Assembly (NCBI RefSeq): GCF_954871325.1
Contig: NC_088777.1
Coordinates: forward strand, 52,204,002-52,268,001
Direction of reading: 5' to 3'
Length of the DNA stretch: 64,000 nucleotides
DNA from: Gordionus sp. m RMFG-2023
Taxonomy: Eukaryota; Nematomorpha; Gordioida; Chordodea; Parachordodidae
The notes below the pieces were generated by a model. It had not been told where the DNA came from and did no database searches. It saw only the letters and a program-made list of their open reading frames with translations. The position numbers were made by a program, and so were the translations under genes. This document shows positions 37,169 to 50,540 of this stretch, piece after piece. Within the stretch, counting starts at the first letter, position 1, and every line of letters begins with the position of its first letter.

Positions 37169-37327
37169 CACTAAATTATAAAACACATTAAATTTATTTC
37201 TTGCATTAACTAGAATCACATTATAAATGACAATTATATATGATAATAATGATTATATAATCCAAACAAACTGTTATGTAAAATGTATGAAATATGATAA
37301 TATCTTCTATAGCATTTATCACAGTTT
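37169..37327 (-). repeat. 5' LTR of the Ty3/gypsy-type fossil
   Basis: About 159 bp, beginning (minus strand) TGTGATAAATGCTATAGAAG and ending near TAATTTAGTGTA, followed by the candidate primer-binding site. Confidence 0.6.
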
Positions 37328-38246
37328 CTAGATTTATTGGGTATATGTGTCAATATGGGTCCCTTTTTCCATTCATTAAATTTTTAAGGATAATTTGTGT
37401 TAATATGAGAAGGTTAAGATCAGTAATATTTAATAAAGGTTTGAAAATTTGCATAATTTGATTAGTTGGAGGGTTTTGAGTGGAAACACACGTTATCCCT
37501 CTGTAAATATGTTTGTATAAAAGATTGACAAGTTTGCGGGTATATGTAAAGTGAAAGTGGTAAACTAATGAAGTGGTAAACTAATGAGAGGTGGAGCCAG
37601 TAATTTGGATATTACGCATTAATATAATTATGGGCCATATAGATTAAGATGATAATCACGGTTGTCAGCAAGTAAATAATTGGGTTGTTTTATGTGAATT
37701 GGGTCCTGCACATCAAGACAATGATGGATCAAGGAGACTAAATTAATAGGGTTGTCAGTAATTTAATAATTTGATTGTTTATGAAAGATAAAATTATTTA
37801 AATGTGTTAAACTATTGAAAATCATCACAAAAAATTAAATGACTTTATTTTTTTAGCAAACATAAATATTATATATATAAAATTGGTTATAACGATCGTA
37901 TCACATTTTTGGTTTGTTCAATTTTCCACCATGCGATATTTAACATTTACCTGGTATAGCACTCATTTCTTCTTATTATTTTTCTAAATTTTAGTTGAAT
38001 TGAATATTAAGCAATTTTTTGAAAAGTTTTTATTATTAATCTTAATTAAATCATTATAAAATTACGTCTCCACATGTCAATATTTTTGAATTATATTGCT
38101 AATATAATTTCCTAATTATACATTTATATAAATAGAAAAGTATTCGTAATTAAAAATTTATTTTATAGGTGAAAAATAGGACTGGAAGCAATATTAATAT
38201 TTTCTTGGTTTACAATAGAAATGTGTTAATCACGACCCTGGCAGAG

Positions 38247-38610
38247 TCTATTTAAAAATATCATTTTGGTTCTGGCTATGTCGAGTCTATTTAAAAATAT
38301 CATTTTGGTTCGGGCTATATCGAGTCTAATATTTTTTAAAAAATTTCGGGCCGGACCAGGTGGGAATTAAATTTTTATATCATATAATTACATTTTGTCA
38401 AATAAATTGATATATAATATTTTTCTAGAATAAAAAAAAACATTTTACAATAAAAAAAAAATTTATATTCAAATTCAGGCGAGGCCGGGTGAACAAATAA
38501 TTTAGGAAAGATAAAAAAAATTTGTTCTGGATCAGGCCGGATAGAACAAATTTTTTAAAAAAAATTTTTTGCCGGGCCTGGCTTGTAAAATTAATGCCGA
38601 TGCAGATTGC
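38247..38610. repeat. 39-bp direct duplication and GGCCGG-type patch
   Basis: TCTATTTAAAAATATCATTT starts two near-identical 39-bp units (38,247 and 38,286). After them GC-bearing words appear irregularly (TTTCGGGCCGGACCAGG, GAGGCCGGGTG, GCCGGGCCTGGCTTG), ending with GATGCAGATTGCTAG, a word also found at the end of the similar patch in hAT units (27,350; 41,150). Confidence 0.65.
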
Positions 38611-39101
38611 TAGTTTACAAAACCAATACAAATCAATATAAATTCATATAATTTATTGGTTTTTCGAAAACCAAAATCACTCAAAGCCAATACCAGTATC
38701 TTATAAATTAATATTATAGTAATGAATGTGGCTTAAAACAGGGTGGTTTCACATTCACAAAATAAAAAATCTTTAAAGATTTTAGATATAAATTTTTTGT
38801 GATTTTTATATAAAAATCTTTCTTATCAAATCATAAATTTTTAAAAAAAATTCATCTTTTTTTATTAAATATTTCTATTTTGTTGTTGATTATCAAAATT
38901 TTGATTAAACCCTGAAGCAATACCAAAATAATAATAATAAATAAAATTATCTCATATTTTTAGATTTATACTATATAAAATGAATCTTTAATATGATTTT
39001 TTATAAATAAATAAACTAATGAAGTTTAAGATGCATTAAAATACAGATTTAAGCCAAGTGGATGTAGCGCTTGTTTATTTTTAGCAATTCAAGTTAATAG
39101 A

Positions 39102-39174
39102 ATGAATGATTTTATATTTTGTCTAATTATTAATTCCATTTTTTTATATTTGCATAAAGATACGATCAATAATG
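39102..39174 (+). CDS. weak candidate signal-peptide exon
   Basis: ATG and 24 codons (MNDFIFCLIINSIFLYLHKD and four more) end one base into a codon before GTAAAG at 39,175, the same phase as the exons at 1979 and 4585. It is hydrophobic but lies in AT-rich DNA where hydrophobic chance frames are common, and it has no paralogue in the window. Confidence 0.15.
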
Positions 39175-39319
39175 GTAAAGATGTATTTTTCTATATACTA
39201 CTATTATACTATATTTTATATTATAATATTATATATAATATGGCCGAATATCACAAAAACATAATTGTACAATATTTAGTATTAAAAATCAATAATTAAC
39301 GCTATGAATAACCCAAAAA

Positions 39320-41640
39320 GATGGCATCAGCATGATTAATATCATAATTATACATTTTTCATAGGTAGTTTATTTTTAAAGCCGTGTTAAATTATAAATT
39401 CTATAAATTTATTGTAAGATAAATTATTGATTTAATTAAATTTTATAATTGGCACTGTAGAATACATAAATAAGAACTTTCCTTAAAAATGGAAAGTTTG
39501 TTAAAACGTACAGCATATTTTATAAATTTGGCATTTCGCGTTAATTATGAATGCAGGTTGTGTGAGTAAATAAACATATCATAATAGTTAAAAGAAATAA
39601 GCAAACATTTTTAGTTGTATGTCAATTCTCTTAGAATTCCAGACCTGGGAAATTAATATCCGAATTCGGTGAGGGTCCTTGTTTTAATTTTGTTCTAATT
39701 TTTGAAGCCGGGTTCAGGTTTCCTTTTTACAGTTTACGTGAATTCGCGGCGACATATTCAAAAATACAGTTATCGTTTTGTATTGGTTCAGCTTTTCTTA
39801 AGCAAGTCTAAAATTTTTCTTTCAAATTTATTATTTCCATTATCAAGATAATATAAATATCAAATTTATTTGGAAGCAAGAATCGTCATATCTCCCCAAT
39901 TTCAAATTTGTTAACATGAACAGCCGTCACGAAATTAAAGCCATTCCCAAAAAATATAAAGAATATCTATATACTTGGCTCTCAATAAAAAATATTTTCA
40001 TCCTATACTTGTTGTAATGCCATAGTTGAAGAAAATGGGCTTCCCTCACTCTATTTCAAATATTAAAAGACAAGCCAAAACATTACTAACATAATATTCA
40101 TAATTCTAGATAAAAATTTTTGTTCATTAGAGCTCACAGAATTAAAAAAAGAAGCATATTATTAAATTCTTAGGATGTAGGGGTGTAAAAAAAATAAAAA
40201 AATGCTATATTATAAATATAGGAAGCAAGAAAAACAGAAAAGATTTTATTAAAGTTTTAAAATATTTAAATAAGCTCTGTTTGCTGAATGGATCACATAA
40301 AAATTATATATGGTTAATAATCCTAGTAAATCTACTTTAGATGAACTGATTTAATAGTTTATCGCCATATACTTTCTAGAATCCATTTTTAATTAGATAT
40401 TCTTTATATATTTATTTATTATTCCTTTGACCACAATTTCATACCATTAAAATTATAATTTATGAAATTCTTCTAGTTATTGAAGGTAATTTCAAAATAA
40501 ATAACCGTTATTCTTTATAATGTTGACAATTACTTTACACCTAAATTTTTATGGGAAAATAACACTTAAAAAAGGCATGAGGCCAAAGCTTAAAATACAT
40601 ATTTTTGGTAAGAGTGAGGATTTTATTTTAATTAAAATGTTACATCTTATAGAGAATTTCAAATAAAATTTTTTTTATATGTTTTTGTTTAGAAATAGAA
40701 ATTTTCTTACCAAGCATTTTTCTTTTTCATTTCATCATATATCTTATTTTCATTATTATGCCTTTATGTTTGCAAAAGTAGGCCAAGGGCGTTACGGGTT
40801 AAACTCGGTTCAAGCTAGGTTGCGCTCAATATATTTTAAGAAATTTCCGACAGATTCCCGTCAGACAATAAAAAATTTATATAAAATTGACATATTAAAA
40901 ATTATTTGATAGAAACAAAGCAGAAATGTTTTTTACTTGTTTGTAGAATTTATAGAAAACTCTATTATGTTCAATGCAAAAAATATAAAAATTTTTTGAT
41001 GAATATTAATTTACATATTTAAATAAGAAATAATTTTTATTTCGGGTCAGCTTTTCGGAATTAATTAAAAAAAAAAATTCTGAATCAGGCCAGGCCGGAT
41101 AAATTTTTTTATAAATGTTTCTGGCCGAGCTGGCTTGAAAAATTAGGTCCGATGCAGATCTCTAGTATAAAATACGCCCACTCATGTTATTGATAACGAT
41201 CACATAACTCTTGGTTAAATGTTAGAAATTGGAAGATATATTTCTTTTAAATTTATAAAATTACAATATTCTAATTTCTACTCATGGCTCTGAACTAACC
41301 TAATAAACTTCCTTTAACCTGGTTTTGGATTATATAAATTTTTGATATATAAAAGCAGAGAAAAGATGCCCCAAAATTGAGAAATGAATAATGTATAGGA
41401 TAAATTTATTTATAGAAAAAAAATATTCAATATAGGCACTTTAATAATTTATCATATTTCCCTTAAGACTACATCATATCCCCATTTATCATACCCCAAA
41501 TAATTTTATTTTCCCAATCTCTTTTATAAGTTCTCATCTTTTACTCAAATCACATCTTTACCCTTACTCATATCATAAAATTCTCTCTAGCTTGTTCATA
41601 AAATATTAAATATCAAGTCTTTTTTCTACTTAAAACCATA
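39320..41640 (+). mobile_element. hAT-derived tandem array, first (partial) unit H4
   Basis: Begins with the non-coding half of the unit (TAGGTAGTTTATTTTTAAAG, matched at 25,335, 43,258 and 47,953) and runs through the CTCGGTTCAAGCTAGG patch (40,795) and the ACTACATCATATCCCCATTT segment (41,468; also 49,840 and near 27,590). The transposase-like half is missing upstream. Short frames such as the one at 40,679 have no support. Confidence 0.65.
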
Positions 41641-44600
41641 ATTCATGAAATAGTTTCAAGCATCACTTCCATGCAGGTTTGGGGCTATCGGCTTATGTTT
41701 ACCCCTCACCCATTAACAGTTTCTTCCAGTAGATTTATCACTTCCTGTGCCTTATCTGAGCCATAAATTTGGCCGCTTTCCCCCTTTGATAATAACTGAT
41801 TAGCAAAACCCAGAGCATTTGGGATAAATCCGTATTTTCAAACACTCTACGACCCTCCTAGGTTAGATAAAAAGATTGAAATATTCCATTCGATGAAGGC
41901 TCCGTCGCTTATCTAAAATCGAGCCTTAATAATAACGATCCAAGGAAAATGTAATAAATACATATGTGGTGCAACTTATATTTTTCATCTTAATGCAACA
42001 TCCTCTAAATAATAGTTTAGACTCCTACGCCTTAGAATAATCTCGATTTATTACTTACAAAAGATAAGTCAAGCCATTGGACTCAGATTTAATTGCGATG
42101 GTTATACCATACTCATGTTCAGTTCCAAACATATATATTGACTAAAAAATTCGCATCGCCCTATATTGTAAACGATGAAGGATCCGCATACCAAGTCCCA
42201 TCCCTTGAAATCTGTAAAATTTTCTTTTATCCTCGAGTCAACTAGCCAAAGAAGTAATGGGTGTAACTATATGTGATTATTTAGTCCTTGTAGATTTGGG
42301 TCTAATAAATTTTTGCCAACTGGACTTGCTTTTGGGAAATATTTTTTTTCATAAATTTAATGCGATATTCTCATTTAATTTTTTTAAAATATAAATAAAT
42401 ATTTTAAAAAAACGTGCTCACACTGTTTATTATTTATTGGATCCCCAACATAAGGGAATCATCTTAATAGTAGTGCGTTTGAAGAAGCATGTGATATAAT
42501 ACAAGAATTAAGCATTTTACAATAAATTGTTTATTTTATTATTTTTGTATAATGTTAATTTTTTTATTTTGATTTATTTTTTTGAATTTGCATACATATG
42601 AAAATGTGATTTTATTAAAAAATATAATAAAAACTTAAAATTAAATTACTATTAATAAATGTTAATGCAAAAATATCGAAAATAATACAAATATTATCTA
42701 AATATACTTCAAATGATATCAAAATTTTCAGACATAGAGGCGTCGGGATATTTAATATTTAAATAATGTGGAAAGCAGTAATAATAAAAACAATCAAATT
42801 TTGGATTCAAGTTATTTGAGTTGCCTTTGAAGCCATTGAACATTGTTAGAAGCGCCTAATAATTTACTAACAGTTCCTAGTTTTACTTCATTTTCAAAAA
42901 GAAAGTGGTCGGTTTGGGATAATATTTATAGGAAGGAAGATAACAGACTGAAGATCTCGACAACAGAATAATTGGCAAGAGTATATCATAACTGATTGAT
43001 TATAACTATTAAAGAGAATGACAATATAGAATATAAATCAGAACAATATTCAACCAAGGATAACGAAACATTACTTATAGAATTCAAAAAAATAATTTAA
43101 TATTCATAGATAGATTTATTTTTTACAATTATATGTAAAATAAAGTTAATATTGCCTTTATTTGAATTTGACATATCAAATATCTGTTGTATCACCGAAT
43201 CATATTGATAGATCTATAGCACCAACATGATTAAAACCATAATTAAACATTTTTCATAGGTGGTTTATTTTCAAAGCCGGGTTAAATTAAAAATCGTATA
43301 AATTTATTTTAAGATTAAATAATAAACTTAATTAGAATTTTATAATTGGTTCTCTAATTTACATAAATAAGACATTTTTTAAAAAGGAAAGTTTTAGAAA
43401 ACACGAGGTTTTTTACTCTTCTTAATATAACCACTTTCTTTAGGTTAAATAAACATTGGATTATTGTAAAATTCTATAATCAAATCTCTATATAACGTTT
43501 TCTAATAATAATATTAAATGGATAAATACATATAAATGAATTTGGTTGTAATAAACCCAATAATTTGTTGTTTATTTTATGCTTTAAAAGAAAGACCCTA
43601 AGAGTGTGCGAATTTGGGGGGATGTATATAAAATATGCGCGAATTCACGACTAAGAATACTAAAATACAGCATATTTTATAAACTTCGCCGCGATTTGGC
43701 CTTAACTGGGAATGTAGGGAGTAGGAGTATATAAATAAATCATAATAGCTTAAAGAAATTAGCAATCATTTTTAGCTGTTTATCAATTCTTTAATTGCAA
43801 AACTTGGAAATTAATATCCGTGTTTGTTTTTGTTCTAATTTTAGAAGCCGGGATCAGGTTTCCCTTTTACAGTCGGAGTGAATTCGCTTTACAAAAATAT
43901 AGTTATGGTTTTGTGTCGGTTCAGCTTTTCTTAAGCAAGTGCAAAATTTTCCTTTAAAATTTAATATTTCTATTATCAAAACAATAAATTTCTATTGGAA
44001 GCAATAATAGCCATGAATCTTAAACTTAAAATTTGCTAGACCTGAACAGCCGTCACGAATTAAAATCATTGCAAGTCAAAAATATTAAGAATATTATACT
44101 TGGCTTTTAATACAAAATATTTTTATCCAATACTTGTTATATTTTAATGCCATTGTAAATGAAAATGGACTAGCCACTCTATTCCAAATATTAAAAGGCA
44201 TCCCAATAACGTCATTAATAAAATATTAGCTTTAGACCAAATTTTTTGCTCCTTATAGCTCACAGAATTAAAAAGAATATATCGCAAAAGATCATATTAT
44301 TAAATTCTAAGGATGTAGGGGTAAAAAAATAAATAAAAAACGATATTTTATAGAAAGCTAGAAAAAATCAGAAAATTTTTTTTTATTGAAGTTTAAGATA
44401 TTTAAAACCTAAGCTCTGTTTGGTTAAGAAATAACATAAAATTTACCTTAATTAAATTGATTCAATAGTTTATCGCCTATTTTCTAGAATCCATTTTATC
44501 AAGAAATTCTTTATATTTATTCATTAATATAAGATAATAATTTCATACCAATAAAATTATAATTTATTAAATTCTCCTAGCTGATTCATGTAAAATTAAA

Positions 44601-46260
44601 TAACCGATATTCATTATAATGTTGAAAATTACATTACACCTAAATTTCTATTGGAAAAAAAACACTGGGGAAAGGGATGAAACCTTATTATATATATTTT
44701 TTGTAAGTATGAGGATTTTATTTTAGTTAAAAATGGCAATTACATAAATAAGACATTTAAAAAAAATAGAATTAGAAAACACCGATGTTTTTAACTATCT
44801 ATTTTAATATAACCACCTTTTTTTAGGTTAAATGGACATTTGATTTACATAAAATTCTTTAATCAAATACCTTTAAAACGACTTTTTCTAAGAATAATAT
44901 TTAATAGTTAATACATATAAATGAATTTAGTTGTGATAAACCTAGAAATTTGTGGTTTATTTTATTCATTAAAGGAGAGATCCTCACAGTTATTGCGAAT
45001 AAGTGGGGAAGTATCCACAAATACAATTACAGTTTTGTGTCGGTTCTGCTCTTCTTTACCAAGTCCAAAATTTATCTTTCAAATTTATCAAAACAATAAA
45101 CATTGAATTTATTTTGGAAGCAACAACCGCCATAAATCCCCAAATTAAAATTTGTTAGACCTGAACAACCGTACCAAATTAAAGCCATTCCCAGTCAAAA
45201 CCATTAAGAATATCGATATACTTGACTCTCTTTACAAAATATTTTCATCCTATACTTCTTATGGCACCACAAAACATAACAACATTAATAATAAAATATA
45301 GCTTTAGACATAATTTTTTGCTCCTTTAAGCTAACAGAATTAAGAAATGACGCAAAAAATCATATTATTAAATTCTAGGGAGGTAGGGATGTAAAAAAAA
45401 TAAAAAACAAAAAACGATATTTTATAAATATAGAAAGCAATAGAAAAGAAAAAAAAATTTATTGAAATTTTAAAATATTTAAAAAATGAGCTCTGTTTGG
45501 TCAAGAGATCACATAAAAATTATATTTGGTTTTTAATCATATAAATTTTTATTAAATGAACTGATATAGTTTATCGCCATAAACTTTCAGAATCTATTTT
45601 ATCAAGAAATTCTTTATATTTATTCATTAATATTAGATAATAATTTCATACCAATAAAATTATAATTTATTAAATTCTCCTAGTTGTTCGAAGTAAAATT
45701 AAATAACCGATATTCATTATAATGTTGACAATTACTTTACACCTAAATTTCTATTGGAAAAAAACATTGGAAAAGCGATGAAAGCTTAATATATAAATTT
45801 TTTGAGTATGAGGATTTTATTTTAGTTAAAAATGGCAATTATGAGGTTGGGATTCGATTAAAAAAATTCATAGGTTTTTGTTTAGGAATAGGAATTTTCT
45901 TACCAGTTAAGCATTTTTCTATTATTTCATTACATAATATTATTTTCATTATTATGCCTTGATATTGAAAGGTATATATTAGTTATCTGTAAAAGTAGGG
46001 TAAGCATGTTAGGAGTTTTTTTTAAACTCGATCAAGCTATTTGACTTTATTTAAAAAAAATTAGTACCGATCCGCGTCGGCGGACTTAAATTTAAATATA
46101 AAATTGATCTATTTAAAATTTTTTCAGATTTTTATTTGTTAGTATAATTTATCGAAAATTATATTTTAAAAAATTTTTTACACCCTTCGATCCACCTCAA
46201 ATTTCCTGATTATTTGAGACTTCTGACCAATTTCTCGCTGAAGGGATATTTAATATTCGC
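41640..46260 (+). mobile_element. hAT-derived tandem array, second unit H5
   Basis: Starts at the anchor GCATCACTTCCATGCAGG (41,665), repeated at about 46,290 and 50,165. The region 41,640-42,350 is GC-richer and peptide-like on both strands (minus strand E-G-R-R-V-F and related words are kept between units), but its product is not recognised. At 42,410-42,530 comes the hAT-like segment (SSAFEEACDIIQEL). Near 42,900-42,965 comes the C-terminal dimerisation-like piece (KWSVWDNIYRKEDNRL type). From 43,250 the unit is non-coding and contains an internal direct duplication. It is broken in many places. Confidence 0.6.
43360..45842 (+). repeat. direct duplication of 1.1-1.4 kb inside unit H5
   Basis: ACATAAATAAGACATTT begins both copies (43,361 and 44,742), and the words AAAATGGCAATT end both (44,740 and about 45,842). 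At 44,741 the sequence jumps from the end word straight back to the start word. The second copy is about 280 bp shorter because of internal losses. Confidence 0.75.
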
Positions 46261-49200
46261 TTTAATTATAACTATAAAATAGTTGAAAGCATCACTTTTA
46301 TGCAGGTTTGGGACAATCGGCTTATGTTCACCCCTCACCTCCTAACATTTTTTACAATGGATTTATCACTTCCTGTGCCTTAACTGAGCCATACAATTGA
46401 CAACTTTCCCCCTTAACTGATTAGCTAAGCCCATTTGTAATTCCGTAGACTCAAACACTCTACGACCTTCCTCGTTTGGACAAAAAGATTGAGATATTCC
46501 TATAATGAAGTCTCCATCGCTTATCTAAAATTGAGCCTTAACAATGACGATCCAAGAAAAATGTAATAAATTCATACGTCGTGCAACCCATATTTATGCA
46601 CTTTCTCTGAGAAATAGTTATAATTCCTGGAAGTGACATCTTCGAGTAATCTCGAATTATTACTTACAAACCATGAGCCTTGTTATGCCATTGGATTCAC
46701 ATTTAATTGGGATATGGCTATACTATGCTCATGTACAATGCTAAACATATATTGACACAAAATTTCGCCTCTCCCTACATTACAAACGATTCAAATATAG
46801 CTCACGAAGTCCCATGCATTGAAATCTGCAAGTATTCTTTCTACCCTCGAGCCATAGCCAGCGAAGTAATGAGTGTAACTATATGTGATTGGTTTGTCAT
46901 AGTATATTTTGCATACCTTTTGGGGATATATTTACTTTTTATTTTTAATGCGTTATTATATATTTTAATTTTTTTACAGCTATTTATATAAAAAATGTGC
47001 TCACACTTATGATTATTTATTTGATCCCCAACATAAGGGTATCATCTAACTAGTAGTGAATTTCTGCAAGAATGTGATATAATACAATAATTATATTTTA
47101 AAGGTGATTGATGTTATATATTATTTTTTTAAGAAATTTAATTTTAAGAAATTTAAAATACGATATATAAACTCAATAATTAAAAAACAAATAAGCATAT
47201 ATTAAAAAAAAATTTTTAACAAAAAATATATATGTATAAATCTATTAACATAAAAGAGAACTGAGAAAAAAAAAATCATTTAAAAAAAAGTTACATATCA
47301 CCCTAAAGGAGAGTGATTAAATTATTTTATTATTTTTGTAAATTCTCTATTATATTTTTGATTTATTTTGTAAATTTTGCCTACATAAAAAATTAGAATT
47401 TTATAAAAAAATATAATAAAAATTAAAATTTCTGGCAAAATTACTATTAATATATGTTAGCGATAATACAAAAATATCTGTCGAAAATATTATAAATATG
47501 ATTTAAATATACTTCAATTGATATCAAAATTTTCAGGTAGAGGCGACGGTATATTTAATTTCCAAATAATCTGGAAATAAATAATTTTCATAAAAAACAT
47601 TCAAATTTTGGATTCAAGTTATTTAAATTGTGTTCGAAGTTATTGAACATGCCTAATATTTTACTAACAGTTCCTTTTCAGAAAAAAAGGGGTCTGTTTG
47701 GGATAATATTAATAGGAAGGAAGAAAACCGACTGAAGACGACAACGGAAAAATTGGTACGAGTATATCATAACCTAAAATTGATTATTAAAGAAAATGAT
47801 AATATAAAATATAAATCAGAACAATATTCTACCAAGGTTACTATTATATATAATATAAAGTTAATATTGTGTAATAAAATATTTATATGAATAATCATAT
47901 TGATTGATCAATGCACCAATATGACTATTACCTTTTTTATTTCATCTTTCATAGGTAGTTTATTTACAAAGCTGTTAAATTGTAAATTCTATAAATTTAT
48001 TGTAAGATTTTAAATAAGAGATTTAATTAGCATTTTATTATTGGGTCTCTACATTATATAAATAAAATATTTCTTTAAGAATGGAATGTTTATGAAAACA
48101 CCTATGTTTTTAGCCCTATTAATATAACCATTTTGTTTTGGTTAAATGAATTGTAGATTTACATAAAATTCTGTAATCAAATCCCTTTATAACCGTGTAT
48201 AATTATAATTTGGTTGTAATAAATACAATAATTTGTGATTAATTTTATGTTTAAAAAAAGAGACCCATTATAGTGCGAATTCGAGATGATAAATATAAAA
48301 TATGCGAGAATTCGCCGCGAAGAATCCAATAATACAGCATATTTTATAAACTTCGCCTCTATTTCGCTTTAGCTGTGAAAAAAAAAGTTTAAAGTAATAA
48401 GCAAACATATTTGTTAGTTTATCAATTCTATTCAGGTTTCCTCTTTACAATAAGCTTAAATATTCAGTAAAATGAGAGTTTTAGTTTTGTGCTTATCCTG
48501 CTTTTCTAAATTTTTAGCAAGTCCAAATGTTTTGCAACGCATTTATATATTGATAATTTTATTTCCAAATTAATTTTTTATTATCGAAACAATATAAATA
48601 TCAAATTTATTTTTGAAGCAATAACAATTTGTTAACCCTGAACAATCGTCGCGAAATTAAGACCATTCCCAGTCAACCATTAAGAATATCTATAAACTTA
48701 ACACTGGATGCAAAATATTGTAATGGCCTTGTGGAAGAAAATGGACTCTATCCACTCTATTCGAAATATTATAAGGCTATCACCCCATAGAATAAAATCT
48801 AATAACATGATATTCATAGCTTATGACCAAATTCTTGAGCTTTAGAACTCACAGAATTAAAAAAACAGATCTAAAAATTCATACTAATTAATTCTAGAGG
48901 GATCTAGGGATATGAAAATATTTTAAATATAGAAAACAGTAAAAAAAGAGAAAATTTGATCATTTTAAAATATTTAAAAACTACTCTGTTTGGTAAAGAG
49001 ATCATACCTAAAAATTATACATGGTTATTAATAATAATAAATTTACTTAACAATTCACATTTCTAAAATCTCTTTTTTCATAAAATATTCTTTATATTTA
49101 TTCATTATTTTTTGATAATATTTTCATACCATTAAAATTATACTTTATCAAATTCTCTTAGATCCTGAAGGTAATTTCAAATTTAATAACCGATATTCAA

Positions 49201-50150
49201 AATAATGTTGGCAATCATATTACACCTAAATTTTTATGGGAAATAACACTAAAAAAGGGGTTAGAGCTAAGCGTAAAATATATATTTATAGGAAGAGAGG
49301 ATTTTTTTTTTAGTTAAGAAATTGGGAATTACGTACAATTGCGCAAAATCATTTTATAGAGAGGTTAGGATATTTAGATATAAAACTTTTTTTATAGGTT
49401 TTTCTTTAGAAATAGAAATTTTCTTACTAGCTAAGCATTTTTCTATTTTTTATTCATTATTATGCTTTGATGTTGAAAGGCTTAAATTTGTGATCTACAA
49501 TAGAGCAAGCACTTTTTTAAACTCGGTTCAAGCTAGGTCGTGCTTAATATATTTTAAAAAAATTCGGACTGCTCCGACTTGCCCGACTAAAATTTTAAAA
49601 TAAAATTAATATATTTAAAATTTGCGAGAAATAAAGCATAAATATTTTTTATTTGATTTTAGAATTTATCGAAAACCCAATTATGATCAATGTGAATTGA
49701 AAAATATTAATTTACATATTTAAATAAGTTTCACCTTTGCTCCAAAATTGATAAAATGAATAATAGTATATATATTTATTTATAAAAAAAAAGTATATTC
49801 AACATTATCTTTATGATTTATAATATTTTCCTTTACACTACATCATATCACCATTTATCATACTCTAAATAATTTTATTTTCCTTTTCTCATTAATAAGT
49901 TTTCATCTTTTATTCAAATCACACTCTACCTCTTAGCAATAGATATTGCTAAGAGGTAGAGTGATATCATATAATTAGTTCCGCGTGTTAAAAGAAATAT
50001 TAAAATATTAAGCCTTTTTTCTATTTAAAAACCTTAAATTCCTAAAATTCTTTACTCTTCGATCCATCTCGATATTCAAATTTACTAATTTTTTAAACTT
50101 CTGTCAAATATCTTGTTGAATATTTAATGTTCGCTTTAATAGTAACTCAT
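46260..50150 (+). mobile_element. hAT-derived tandem array, third unit H6
   Basis: Colinear with H5 without its internal duplication. It runs from the anchor at 46,290 through the transposase-like segment (46,990-47,110) and the dimerisation-like piece (47,685-47,770, WDNINRKEENRL type) to the non-coding half (47,925 on) and the GGTTCAAGCTAGG patch (49,528). A 94-codon plus-strand frame at 46,707-46,991 reads into the segment but has no recognisable domain. Transposase capacity is lost. Confidence 0.6.
49922..49963. repeat. perfect 42-bp palindrome
   Basis: Two 20-base arms (CACTCTACCTCTTAGCAATA and its exact reverse complement) are separated by GA. The other units have only a single, non-inverted version of this neighbourhood (near 41,545 and 27,665), so the second arm is a local inverted duplication. 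Confidence 0.95.
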
Positions 50151-50540
50151 GGAATGGTTGCAAGCATCACTTCCATACTAGTTTGTGGCTATCGGCTTAT
50201 GTTCACCTCTTAACAGTTTCTACAGTGGATTTATCACTTCCTGTCCCTTACCTAAGCCATATATTTGGCACTTTCCCCTTGTGCTTGCTCCTTATTAGCG
50301 ACCAAGACCATTTGGGATAATTCAGTAGTCATAAATACTCTACGACCCTTCCCATTTTCACATAAAAATATGGATATTCCATTCGATGAAGTCTCTATCG
50401 CTTATCTAAAACAGAGCCTACATGATGACAATTTCATAGTTTTTCACCACTTGAATCAAGGACTGGTAACGAGTTTCTGGAACCCACGTCAACAATATCC
50501 ATTTAATGCATTTTACAGATGAGCATCAATATTTTTAATA
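50150..50540 (+). mobile_element. hAT-derived tandem array, truncated fourth unit H7
   Basis: Repeats the anchor (GCATCACTTCCATACTAG, 50,165) and the following 350 bases of H5 and H6, including TATTCCATTCGATGAAG, then stops. An 85-codon plus frame (50,265-50,522) and minus-strand words (G-R-R-V-F-M-T-T-E-L) both lie here. I cannot tell which strand, if either, once coded. Confidence 0.55.

Larger units (their letters stand above)
34699..37327 (-). mobile_element. Ty3/gypsy-type LTR retrotransposon fossil
   Basis: Two similar direct repeats (34,699-34,832 and 37,169-37,327) bracket minus-strand coding remnants. A gag-like region lies at about 36.8-36.5 kb (LISRIKFIRIEREEC), an RNase H region at 36,400-36,200 (LRTNHKPLEKLFG and SAYDFEIEYRRGKEN, both hallmark Ty3/gypsy words), and integrase-like sequence between about 36.1 and 35.0 kb. 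Just inside the 5' LTR is TTGGCGACGAAGG, a plausible primer-binding site. At 2.6 kb it is well short of the usual 5 kb. It is broken in many places and the LTRs have diverged clearly, so it is old. Confidence 0.75.
37328..39319. other. AT-rich spacer with a GC-bearing patch
   Basis: No gene except the weak exon candidate at 39,102. GTGGTAAACTAATGA is duplicated in tandem near 37,557-37,590. Confidence 0.5.

Noticed and set aside
46707-46991. A 94-codon membrane-protein-like gene
   Set aside because: It lies inside a hAT-derived array unit, the matching stretch in unit H5 is not open, and the hydrophobic tail comes from T-rich spacer.
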